This document shows, in pieces, positions 1 to 9,529 of a stretch of 64,000 nt of DNA (positions are counted from its first letter, which is position 1; every line of letters starts with the position of its first letter). Made by a program: the position numbers and the translations under genes. The DNA is taken from the NCBI GenBank assembly GCA_033398695.1, contig CM065811.1, positions 112,081,501-112,145,500 on the forward strand. The letters run 5' to 3'. The DNA is from Orobanche coerulescens. Its lineage: Eukaryota; Streptophyta; Magnoliopsida; Lamiales; Orobanchaceae. The notes beneath the pieces are model-generated. The model was not told the DNA's origin and ran no database searches. It was given only the letters and a program-made list of their open reading frames with translations.

Positions 1-434
1 AAAACAGTGGCATTTTGCTAACCCCCGAGTATTCGGGGGGTGGATGTCTGTATTGCGTCCAGGTACTTGCAGGTTGCTGGGGAGCGAATCACAAGATCGG
101 TATGAGGGATGATGGAAGAGAACGATACTAATCACATGAAAACCAGTGTTGAGTATTTTAGTAAAGTCTTGTTGTCTTGTCTTTCCGTTGTGGTATATTC
201 CCGTCTTATGGGAATATTGATGTATTCTAACCCCTGCGTGGGTCAGAGTTGTGGGAAAGAATTATGTATGTTTGATGTGTATGTTGTGGTAAAAGACCAA
301 TTCGGTCAAATGGTTCATTATTTAGCCATGTCGGCATGTAATGTTATGTATTGTTTTTTGTAATTAGCCTGGTAGATCCTCACGGAGAGGGTCTATGGCG
401 CTGTAATGTTCCTAACTGGTTTGGGGGTGTTACA
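1..434 (+). repeat. 3' part of the 5' LTR of long-LTR element A
   Basis: The window opens inside an LTR. Bases 20-434 match 5660-6352 apart from an insertion in the second copy. The shared parts include the block CCCCGAGT..GGGGGGTGGATG, the block GGTAGATCCT and the terminus GGGGGTGTTACA. A methionine-tRNA-type primer-binding site follows at once, which fixes this as a 5' LTR on the plus strand. The LTR start lies outside the window, so no TSD can be checked. Confidence 0.8.
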
Positions 435-2252
435 GAATATGGTATCGGAGCTTAGGTTGTGTAAACCTAGGTTGTCGGGTCATGTCGTGTAGTGTCGAGT
501 CTTGTCTTTTCAGACTTTGTCTGACTGAGTCGTGTCGCGACGCGTTGCCTGAGATGTCGGTCGTGATTAGTATCAAAGTGCATCCATCAGTGCGATCTGT
601 AGATGTAAGTGTCCCTACTTCGTTGTGTCTCGTGTTATACGAGCTTGTGTGATTTTGTATTATTATGTGGAGTTTAAATATGAATTGTGAATACGTAATC
701 CATGCTTGTTGATTCTTGTGTTGTGCTCGAATGAAGAGTGGTGCCAGTGTATATGAATATATATATATATACATATCTTTGTATAAATCGTTTTTACGGA
801 AGAAATGGTTTTGTTGTGGTTACACAATGATAGTTTATCAATGTCATATTTTAAAATTTTGAACGCTTTTGGGGACTCACGTAAATTTCAAAACATCCTT
901 CAAAGGGAGGGAAAAAAAAGTTCGATTTTCGTATGATGACCTCAAAGCCGAATTTTTTTTTCAAACTACCGATATTTCATTTTCATCTTGTATTACCAGT
1001 TTTCAAAACATGATTTTTTTTTAAAACTCCAATGATGTCTATAAATGTGCTCAAGACGTGACTGTCGCTTTTAACTCTTCCGTTTTGAATGGCAATTGTC
1101 TTTTAATGGTTGCTCATGAGATGTTGTAAATATGTGAACTTTGAGATTCGTATGTTATTTATGACCCTCGATTCTAGTAATGTCGTATATATGTTGGCGA
1201 TCTTGTTGCTGAGTTGGAGCATCTAGAGAACGCTAAGTATTAGGCTAGCGCGCGCTATCGTGGCTCGGATAGCGCATGCTAAATCTTTGTTATAGCGTGC
1301 GTAAATCAGCTTGGGGAGAGGCTAGAGAACCACATTTTTAGCCGTTAAAGCTAACTTTTGCAACCAGTCACCTGTGACTGTATTCTATGTGCGTTGTCTA
1401 ACGACGACAACTGTTGTGTGTGAATATGTGTTATGACTTTTCGTAAGCGCTAGGTGGTAATTGACTGTGTTTGATGAATTGATAAATTTTGTTTACGGCG
1501 TGTGTGTATGAAAACGCTTTTCCGATAAATTTGACAATTCGATTAATCGCGGCTCCGTGTGGACTTTGAAAATTATTTGGAATCGGAGAGCCGGCCTAGG
1601 ATTCTTAAATAAAACCTCGACGGTATTTGAAAGAGCTATTTTAAAGGGCCTTGAACATTTTGTAAAATGTTACCGTCGTTGACTTTTGTGTAGTGTTGGG
1701 AGAATTTTCGAAAATAATTTTTTTTACGTATTGTTGTAATTCGAGTACATGATTTTCAAAAATCCTTCACATCATAAAATTTTTATTTTAAAACCCAATA
1801 CGATTTTTATTTTCAAAAATATATAGTGAAAGATGAAAAATCTTACTCGATTTAAATTTCAAACTCGGATTTGAAAATGTTTAGTGTATGTACGAATGGT
1901 TTGATGATCTTGCGTGGTTACCTTGTTTATTATTAACGGTGATGATGATGCGTAGTAGCATGGTGATTTTGATAATGCCGGTTGCGAGAAAATATTGTTT
2001 TGCAAATAGTTTCAAAATGAGACAGTTAAGGTCCTGTTTTCATGTTTTGATAAAACAGACCGAGGTACCAAAAATACTTTTAAAGTTTTGTTTTGAATAA
2101 GCATACAAATTTACAGATTTCCAAATGATACCTCGTGGGTTTTCTTATCACGCTGCTATAAGTTGTTTTATGTGATATGTCGTGCTGAGTTAGCACTTTA
2201 GTACATTATTTTGCGAAGTTGTGCTGTCGTATTGAGTAAGTATCCACTTAGT
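435..2252 (+). other. Untranslated leader of element A
   Basis: There is no convincing coding sequence between the primer-binding site and the gag start. The stretch is AT-rich with poly(T) and poly(A) runs near 950-1030 and 1720-1850. At about 1240-1295 it holds three copies of a TAGCGC(G/A)(C/T)GCTA-like motif, which is the motif that forms an array in the U3 of the same element's LTR at 3365-3790. Confidence 0.6.
440..451 (+). other. Primer-binding site of element A
   Basis: TGGTATCGGAGC lies six bases after the LTR end. It differs by one base from TGGTATCAGAGC, the plant retrotransposon site complementary to the 3' end of initiator-methionine tRNA. The same variant occurs in element C (48698) and in the SIRE-type element (minus strand, 22454-22469). 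Confidence 0.85.
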
Positions 2253-2399
2253 ATGCCGAAGGGCAGAGGACGCGGACGTGACCGCGGTGCAGATGGTCAT
2301 GGAGATCATATATGGGACCAAGAGGATATTGCCGGGAAGACTGTTCTTCTAGCACTTCGTTCTCATTGTTTAGGTTTCAAGGACGAAACTTCTTCTTAG
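2253..2399 (+). pseudogene. Gag N-terminus fused in frame to a pol C-terminal tail (element A)
   Basis: A 48-codon frame starts MPKGRGRGRDRG, an Arg/Gly-rich gag start resembling MDRAVRGRRGRGRG of element C at 49563. It ends GFKDETSS followed by a stop, the counterpart of the FEDETLF pol tail of element C at about 51603. Everything between, meaning the gag core, protease, RT, RNase H and integrase, is absent. The element is therefore an internal-deletion derivative that cannot move by itself. The fusion is in frame, but I do not infer a function. The ATG is chosen for its match to the gag start of element C. Confidence 0.6.
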
Positions 2400-2408
2400 G
2401 TGATATGG

Positions 2409-3069
2409 TGTAATACCCGCATTTTTTTCGCTCCCGTTTTCTTCGACTCTATCGAGTCGATTGTGCTCATTTTTGCTTCTGACCTTATGTTATTTCTCGC
2501 ATTGTTTATTGAGCGAGTTCTGATATTTTTCCAAATTGATCTGTATATCATTGTGACCTTCCCAAGTTCGTATCGATTTCCTGTGAACCATGTGCGAAAT
2601 TAACACCTCGTGGTTCCTACAATTTTATTGATGTCTTGATTTGAGGTGTGAACTTCAGAAATTGATGTTTGATTGTTGTTGTTCGATCATTGTTATTTGT
2701 TCATCGTTTTCCGATCATTACTATTTGATCTCGTAATCGTGATTGTTGAGCGTGTGGTCCACTTCATAATTTCCATAAGTATTGGGAAATTGTCTTGTAT
2801 TTGACCTTCTAGAATCCTTAGGTTATTGGAGTTTCATACTTTTCAGCGTTGGACTCGTGATTTAATTTTTGTGCTGCTCGGTTTTATCTATCGTACTGGT
2901 TCTTGTTCGTCACCTTTTGTAAGTGTTCTTGCATATTAGATCGGACCACAGTAGCTTCGTACTACATGAAGCACTTATGTGCTATCAGTATCAGATAACA
3001 TGTGTTATCTATAGTCGCCTTGCTCTTGTTTTAAGTTTCGGGCCAAAACTTATTTTAAGGGGTGTAGGA
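2409..3069 (+). repeat. Internal false LTR start in element A
   Basis: Directly after the pol tail comes TGTAATACCCGC, which looks like an LTR start of this group, but the real 3' LTR starts 660 bases later at 3070 after a second polypurine-like stretch (TTTTAAGGGG). The block between does not read as an LTR. It aligns by eye with the internal region of element B, minus strand, about 30860-30370. Shared segments include GATCTGT(T/A)TATC and the poly TTGTTGTTCGATCATTG tract. Both elements therefore carry the same composite 3' region. Confidence 0.55.
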
Positions 3070-3364
3070 TGTAATGCCCGCGATTCTCGTTCCAGTTATT
3101 TTGCATTTTTCTTTGGATATTTCCCAGTTGTCGAGCGCCGATATTATTTTCTCGATGATTAATTTTGTGTTTGTGACTGTATGTGGTGACTTGTTATCCA
3201 TCGTTTTCATTTCGGATCGATATTGTTGGCGTTTTGTCGTGTTCGTTCCGTGCATTTTCTGATAACCAACTCGTCGAGTCATGGCATGCGGGCACTGGCC
3301 GGACGGGTGCGGGTACAAGCCGGACGGGTGCGGACGCTGGCCGGATAGGTGCGACAGGAACCAG

Positions 3365-3790
3365 CATAGCGCACGCTACTGTCGGAAGGCTGCGCTAACT
3401 CAACAGGAATAACGCACGCTAACCGGCCTACCAACGCACGCTATCGGGCTGGGCAGTGATGTTCTGAGGTTTTGGGATCGGGAAGGATCGGCAGGTACCG
3501 CACGCTACTGACGGTCGTTGCGCGCGCTAATCGGCAGGTGTAGCGCACGCTATCGTCCGACCAGCACACGCTACTTGGCCGGTCAGTTTAGTCCAGGGGA
3601 TTCTGGACGGGTCGGCTAGCGCGTGCAAGCACCCGCATAGCGCGCGCTACTGAGGTCAAACAAGAAGTCTCTAGATTGCGGCTCAGGCCGACAGCGCACA
3701 TGTCTAGCTCATGATGGTGGGCCCCGGCCGAATGTTCTCGACCATGACCGCCCATTAGGGTGCGCTAGCTTGGAAGCCTAGTGCATGCTA
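3365..3790 (+). promoter_or_regulatory. Palindromic motif array in U3 of LTR A
   Basis: About ten copies of a motif near TAGCGCACGCTA (variants GCGCGCGCTA, AACGCACGCTA, TAGTGCATGCTA) occur in roughly 425 bases, ending about 10 bases before the TATA box. The motif is a near-perfect palindrome with several CpGs. The position just before TATA suggests an enhancer-like or silencing-target role. That is inference. Confidence 0.6.
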
Positions 3791-3801
3791 GTGCGCACCA
3801 G

Positions 3802-3808
3802 TATAAGT
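3802..3808 (+). promoter_or_regulatory. TATA box of LTR A
   Basis: TATAAGT follows the palindromic array and is followed within 40 bases by a T/C-rich tract (TTTCCCATTTCCCCTTTTCC), as expected around a plant transcription start. Confidence 0.5.
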
Positions 3809-5904
3809 ATGGTTGAGCAGTCCAGTTTCATTCATTTTTTCCCATTTCCCCTTTTCCCTTCCGCGGCTGGAGCCAGGGGGAACTTGAAGGCGTGTTAATT
3901 AATTAAACCATGAAGTTCCTGAGCATATATCATCGATTGATCATCCCATAACATCCGTAGATCCAGCGAATCAAGGTTAGTTTTCCTAAAATCCTAGTTT
4001 TGGGAAAATTGTAGATTTTGTTTGATTTCGTTCGTTTGATCCATATTAACTTAGATTAGAGATGGATTGTTGATTATTAAGTTGTACTCTACCCATTTCC
4101 TTGTCGTTCCATGGTTCGGTGCGTACGAAGGTGGAGCCGGAGCACGACCTTGGTAAAGATCCGTCGTTTTGTTGAGTTCTTAATTGACGCCTTGAAGGTG
4201 TCTGGTAAAATGTCACAGAGGGGATTCGGGCATCCTATGATTATTCTTCCTCGTACGATCGTTGATTTTGATGTCATGATGTTCAGGTCAGGTTCCTTGT
4301 GAAGAACCCGAGTCGGAACACTTCCGTTCGTCGTTTCCCGATCGATCGTGTTATCGTTGGTTTGCGCCCGAAGAATTATGGGTGTTCGAGGTTCCCGATT
4401 GAGCTGTGTTCGTTGGAGTGCCCCGTATCAATTATCGAGGCAAGTATCTTGCCTATACATTTCATGTTTCGTAGCTGTAGTAGTTGGTAATTGACAATGT
4501 GTGCGATCAGAATGTTTTTAATGAATTTACAAAATAATTGGTATGTTCTCGATAAAAGCCTTCACAAAGATCTACTTGTGCATTTGTGAACGAATGTGTT
4601 GTTCCGAGAATGTGTATTAATGTTGTGCATTGGAGTGCCTTGTTTGCGGATGGTGTCGTTGTGTGTGATTTCATCGTTAGTGGACCTACAGATTATGTCT
4701 TTTTGGCAAGAGGTGTGTATGTGTGTGGATATGTGTGTTTACTGATGAGTATGTGACGCTGTATAATATTGGTTGTGAGTATGTGCCAAGTTAAGTGGCC
4801 ATTCCTAGTAAGTACCTTGATTTACATTTGATGTACTTCGGGGGAATGTGTTTTTGGTAAATGTGATTTGTGCCATTTGTTAATTGAGTGTGTGCGAGCC
4901 GAGTACAACCAGTGAGGGTCCATTGGGGTCTGGTAGGCTGCGCTTCCCTACGAATCACTCGGTTGGGCTATACACCAGGGAGGGCCTGACGAGGTGTCTC
5001 TGAGGTGTGTATCTTGCTCGAGAGGTACAGGGCTAGTATAGCTCGGGAGATTGTTTTGTGATGATGATTATGGCATGATGTTGTTTTCAATAATTGTGAT
5101 ATGTCCGGAATATCACAGCATTGTAATTCCCGATGTGAGCTACGTCATATGTAGGGTCTTGGTACTTGGCTAGAATGGAACCAGTATAAGTGTCCTATAT
5201 GATTCGTTTCTTGATTGTGATATTTTTTTTAGCATAAGGATACAGGCCCTGTGATTGTTTCCGTACATTGTGATTTGGTTGTGTATCGAGTGTGACCATT
5301 GGGTTATTCACTCGAGTTTGTGATGTGGATGATTGGGTCGTGGACCTTATGTTTGTGACCAGATTCGTAATTTTTAGCAAAAACAATTCTTTGGCTAGTG
5401 TCCCTATTTGGTTTGTCGAGTTGAAGATTCATTAGCCCAGAAATGTCTTTCTAAAACTCCCGAGAACCTTTAGATGCTTTTAAAAGAGTCTACATGTCTC
5501 ATTTTAACTTTTACGGTTTGAACTATTTTACCCAATGAAATATCTCGGGAAGTCTTCGATGGTTTGAATTGTGGAATTAATCAAGTTATTACATTCTTCG
5601 AGTATGTTGTGTATAGCTCGTATTTGTACTTTATTCTTGCACTAGCAAAAGAGTGGAGTTTTGATAACCTCGGGGGGTGGATGTCTGTATTGCGTCCAGG
5701 TACTTGCAGGTTGCTGGGGAGCGAATCACAAGATCGGTACGAAGGATGATGGAAGACAACGATACTAATCACATGAAGACCAGTGTTGAGTATTTTAGTA
5801 AAATCTTGTTGTCTTGTCTTTCCGTTGTGGTATATTCCCGTCTTATGGGAATGTTGATGTATTCTAACCCATGCGTGGGTCTAAGTTGTGGGAAAGAATT
5901 ATGT

Positions 5905-6185
5905 TGAAGTGTCTAATAATAGCACATGTGAAGAGAAACCAATCAAGATACTCGAGAGATGAATCAAGCAATTGAGGAATAAACTAATATCTTTGGTTAA
6001 AGTACAATAGTCACGACATGGAGTCAAAGAAGCAACCTGGGAGACTTAAGAAAGCATGAAGGCCAGATATCTGGAGTTGTTTCTATCTTAAATTTCAGGA
6101 CAAAACTTCTTTTTAGAGGAGGAGTATGTAATATCCGAATATTTATTGTGTATTTCTATCTGTATTTGAATCATGTGGTGTGTGA
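5905..6185 (+). pseudogene. Captured pol tail plus LTR start inside LTR A
   Basis: Comparison with 1-434 shows about 280 extra bases here. From 5996 the plus strand reads VKVQ*SRHGVKEATWET and later MKARYLELF, the pattern of the extreme C-terminus of Ty3/gypsy pol after the integrase. It has three stops in about 35 codons. It is followed by GGACAAAACTTC, a purine run (AGAGGAGGAG) and TGTAATATCCG, an LTR start of the related type. The insert thus runs from pol through the polypurine tract into an LTR, a chimera made by template switching or recombination. It is the clearest trace here of the autonomous pol this group once used. Confidence 0.65.
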
Positions 6186-6352
6186 TTGTTTAATGTGTAT
6201 GTTTTGGTTAAAGACCAATTCGGTCAAATGGGTCATTATTTAGCCATGTCGGCATGTAATGTGATGTATTATTTTTTGTAATTAGACTGGTAGATCCTTA
6301 CGGAGATGGTCTACGGTGCTGTAATGTTCTTGAATGGTTTGGGGGTGTTATA

Positions 6353-7040
6353 GTTCTGAATGCCGAGCACACCTGTCGGGCGCGCCCGACAGTTGACCCG
6401 CGTGTCACGTGCGAGGATGCCTGTGGTGCTCTGCTACTTGCCCGAACTTTGGCCTGGCCGGTTCAGGCGGTTTCTGGCTAATTTTCTCCTATTTCCTTCT
6501 AGTTCCCGACTCCTTGGACCAAATATTTTAAATTGTCCAGAATGGATTATTTAAAATAATAATAAGATTATCCAGAAGTATTTATATAGAATTAATGACC
6601 CGATGACACAATTCCGATCGAGTCAAAGTCATTTAATTTTGTTGACATATATTCCAAAAATTCAAAATATATGTTTTAAAATTTATTACGTAATAATACC
6701 ATAATAATACCTTTAAATCATGATGTCACTTTTTTATTATTGTACACAAAAAAATACCTGAAAGGGTATTTAACAGTAAATCTCGGTCGCTAAATTTATT
6801 CAAATACCACTGAAATCATTTTTAGAAATAATTTCACTAATTAGTGGTATATAATAGTACTTACTTTGTAATTTTGGTATAATGTAAAATACTAGGATTT
6901 TACAGGCTAGTAGTGAGATTATTATCCGAGAACAAATATTTGAAGAATCATGATGTATTTATGTCATCACATAGAAATTTTGCCGGCATATCACATCATC
7001 CTTCGGTGCCATAGTTGCACATTATTGTCAATGCGGAGTC
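6353..7040. other. Intergenic DNA without a recognised feature
   Basis: About 200 bases of GC-richer sequence with an inverted CTGTCGGGCGCGCCCGACAG at about 6381-6400, then AT-rich DNA. The 60-codon frame at 6360-6554 shows no recognisable motif. I do not call a gene. Confidence 0.5.
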
Positions 7041-7740
7041 ACTGCTCACATGCGAAAATCATGGTTATTTTTCAAATATAGAGCCGGAGTTCATACGCTT
7101 CAGGATATGAACTATTCCAATCTAAAAATATATTATCATTGTATTCACAAAATTCTGCCCATATCAAGGGTCTGAATATCAGAATGGATTCAATGCTCTC
7201 GAGTCTTTGTAAATATTACCCATCTCTTCCAGTGAATATCATAAAAAAGATTAATCGAGTTCGATTCAAAAAATTAAGGGTGTTATTGAGAAATGGCTCC
7301 CAGAAGATATTCGCTGGTTGATCTAAGCACAATTTCGATTATCTGGCAAATTTTTAAATTCCTTCAACTACATGACAGGTACAGGTAGGAGTACTTTGCA
7401 AATAATTGAAGGGCAAAATGATTTGGTGGATGCCATAAATTTTCTCGGTGGACCTGTGACACACGATGCAAATCTGTGGGGTATGTGTCTAAAAATCTAC
7501 AAGATAAAATAGCATTTATCACAGATTGTTTGTGTAAGGTATCTATGGATCATAATATCCAACAGATTCTTGAGGCGCATCATAGTGGATACGTTCATCA
7601 TGAACTTATGGCTCTATAGACATGATTTAAGGATGAACGAGAATGCTATAGTCATGAAGAATTGATCTCAAAAGATTTAATTTGTAAGTCTGTCTTGTCG
7701 AATTTGGTATAAGGTAAAAAGCAAAATAGTGCAAGTTAAT
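7041..7740 (+). pseudogene. Unassigned decayed coding-like stretch
   Basis: The plus strand reads as broken protein segments in changing frames. One includes IEKWLPEDIRWLI, another NYMTGTGRSTLQIIEG followed by QNDLVDAINFLGG, another IAFITDCLCKVSMDHNIQQ. Stops and frameshifts interrupt them every 20-60 codons. The runs look protein-like, but I do not recognise the family. It could be a host retropseudogene or an old element gene. Confidence 0.3.
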
Positions 7741-7857
7741 GCTTTCTTTTTTATTTGAATGAATATTTTTATCAATATAAATTTCTCAGTTGTCGACCGA
7801 TAATGCATTTTCATTAAAAAATATAATATCATATTTGTCATTTTCTTTTGCAATTTT

Positions 7858-8828
7858 TTTGGGCTAAGTTAGCGTTTTATTAAAAGTAAGCATTTGAAGT
7901 AAATCGTCTCAAAACAGAATACACAACCATACAAAACTCAACTCAACAGCACCTAACAAACTGTATAACCAAGGAGTGTGCGACATGAAGGAACTAGTCT
8001 AGGATGCAACATATAACGCCCAATAGCAGTTTGGACAGCAGTACGTAGAACCTGAGTTAGGGACAAGGCAACTCCTCAAGAAATTGGACAATTTGGTTCC
8101 CTCCACAAAACATATAAAAACTCAATAACAACAGCCTTAAAGACTCGATTCCTGGGATTCTTGCCTTTAATACTACAGGAAATAGCAGGGATTTCATGGA
8201 AGTAGGACGATATTTACCTATCCAAACCAGCGGTCCCTGCAAGTTCGTTGAAGAGCATTGCACCCAAAGAACAAATGGTTGAGACTCTCACTCTCAAGAT
8301 GACAAAACACATAAAGTGGATCAACAGCCACACCAGACTTGAGCAATTTGTTTTTAGTAGCTAGGCATTCTCAAAGTGTAAGCAATACAATGAAAACTAC
8401 AGGAGGTGTACCTACATTATTAAGCACAAGCTCCTCCAACTAACTTTAGAAACAACAGGCCACAAAAATACCATAAACGTGAGACAAGGAAACTAAAGGC
8501 AAATCCAGTTGATGTAGCCAAATGCTATTTACTGTCACCAAATCTCTACACTTCAAAAGCATCCTAAAGAAATGAGATACATTCATGGGAACTTCCATGG
8601 TGAGAACATTGTGATCCTTGATGTAGTACGCATGAATCTAGCGAATCCACAACTTATTAGATTTTTTATGCAAAGCCCATAGAAGTTTCAGGAGACAGGT
8701 CTTATTTTAAGAGTCTAAATGCACAAGATTCAAACCACCTTCAGTCCTTGGTCTACAAACATTATCTCAAGCAATTGAGGCTTTTTTACAATCACAAACA
8801 TCTCCACACCACAAAAACTTTCGATTTT
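7858..8828 (-). mobile_element. 5'-truncated LINE (L1-type) C-terminal fragment
   Basis: The minus strand reads RPRTEGGLNLVHL and LLWALHKKSNKLWIRWIHAY, then CHLESESLNHLFFGC, the zf-RVT zinc-binding pattern found after RT in plant L1-type LINE ORF2. Stops and frame changes are frequent, so it is dead. It is flanked by the direct repeat TTTTGCAATTTT (7846-7857 and 8829-8840), the variable-length TSD expected of LINE integration. Only a short T run marks the tail. The insert is 971 bases, against several kb for a full LINE. Confidence 0.75.
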
Positions 8829-9002
8829 TTTTGCAATTTTGTCAAAAAGAAAATATAGAAGTAATGGCTTATTTGCCGCTCTTTTTTCAATGAAATTGTG
8901 AGGTTATTTGTGTTATAGCAAAATGTTTGTTCTTTAAATTTGGGATCTACATATCTTAAAATGTATCTCTCATAAAACATATTGAAAGTTTAGTATAGAG
9001 AG

Positions 9003-9529
9003 GTGTTTTCAGAACTTTCATATATATCTCATCCAATTAAAACCATATGTATTTTGGGTAGATCCCAATCGATAGGTTATATCCAGTATACAGATATGGC
9101 ATATCAGTTAGTAAAAGAGTTACGAAAACATAAAATCAATGTATTGTATGGAGGTATTAATTACAGATTTCTAGGCAATATTTTGATGGCGGCAACATAT
9201 TGGGGAATAAAAGTAGTAAGTGCCTTACACATTCCCACAGTTAGAACTAGTAGTATAGCAGGTTCAATTGGACTGATGCTTCAAGCACAGTCTATGCATG
9301 ATAGCATGATTTATATGGTTAATAATAGTGATGCATTTATTGTTGTTCCATGTGGCTATGGCACGCTCAATGAGATATTCAATATCACATCATGGGTTCA
9401 GCGGGACTGCCATACCAAACTATAGGTTTGTTGAATATTAATAATTTCTTGAGTGGTTTTCTTGCTTTTTCGGATCAAGGAGTAGATCACAAGTCTACTT
9501 ATAAAGTTTCAAGCATATATTTAGTTTAG
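9003..9529 (+). pseudogene. Decayed intronless LOG-like cytokinin-activating enzyme
   Basis: LOG proteins release active cytokinin bases from cytokinin riboside 5'-monophosphates in the cytosol. This frame (140 codons to 9425) follows the family order: IKTICILGRSQS (usual RICVFCGSS), INVLYGG, a SIGLM-like segment, NNSDAFIVVPCGYGTLNE (usual SDAFIALPGGYGTLEE). After a frameshift near 9420 the homology continues in the next frame as IGLLNINNFLSGFLAFSDQGVD (usual VGLLNVDGYYNSLLSFID) to a TAG at 9527-9529. The first glycine of the PGGxGT motif is cysteine, and the MHQRKAEM segment with its catalytic arginine is MHDSMIYM, so activity is unlikely. Family genes have several introns and this copy has none, which suggests an old retrocopy. 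The match to the family is clear; the status is inference. Confidence 0.7.

Larger units (their letters stand above)
3070..6352 (+). repeat. 3' LTR of element A, about 3.3 kb
   Basis: It starts TGTAATGCCCGCG after a purine-rich stretch and ends GGGGGTGTTATA, where the usual CA has become TA. Its last part matches 1-434. In order it holds a leader, an array of TAGCGCACGCTA motifs (3365-3790), a TATA box (3802-3808), a pyrimidine-rich likely 5' UTR start, a degenerate repeated block at about 4910-5040, and the conserved 3' blocks. It also contains a foreign insert at 5905-6185. Long LTRs with a short, gutted interior are typical of large non-autonomous derivatives. Confidence 0.75.

Noticed and set aside
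6360..6554. 64-codon Arg/Pro-rich plus-strand ORF after LTR A
   Set aside because: GC-rich start, no motif, no promoter evidence; probably chance.
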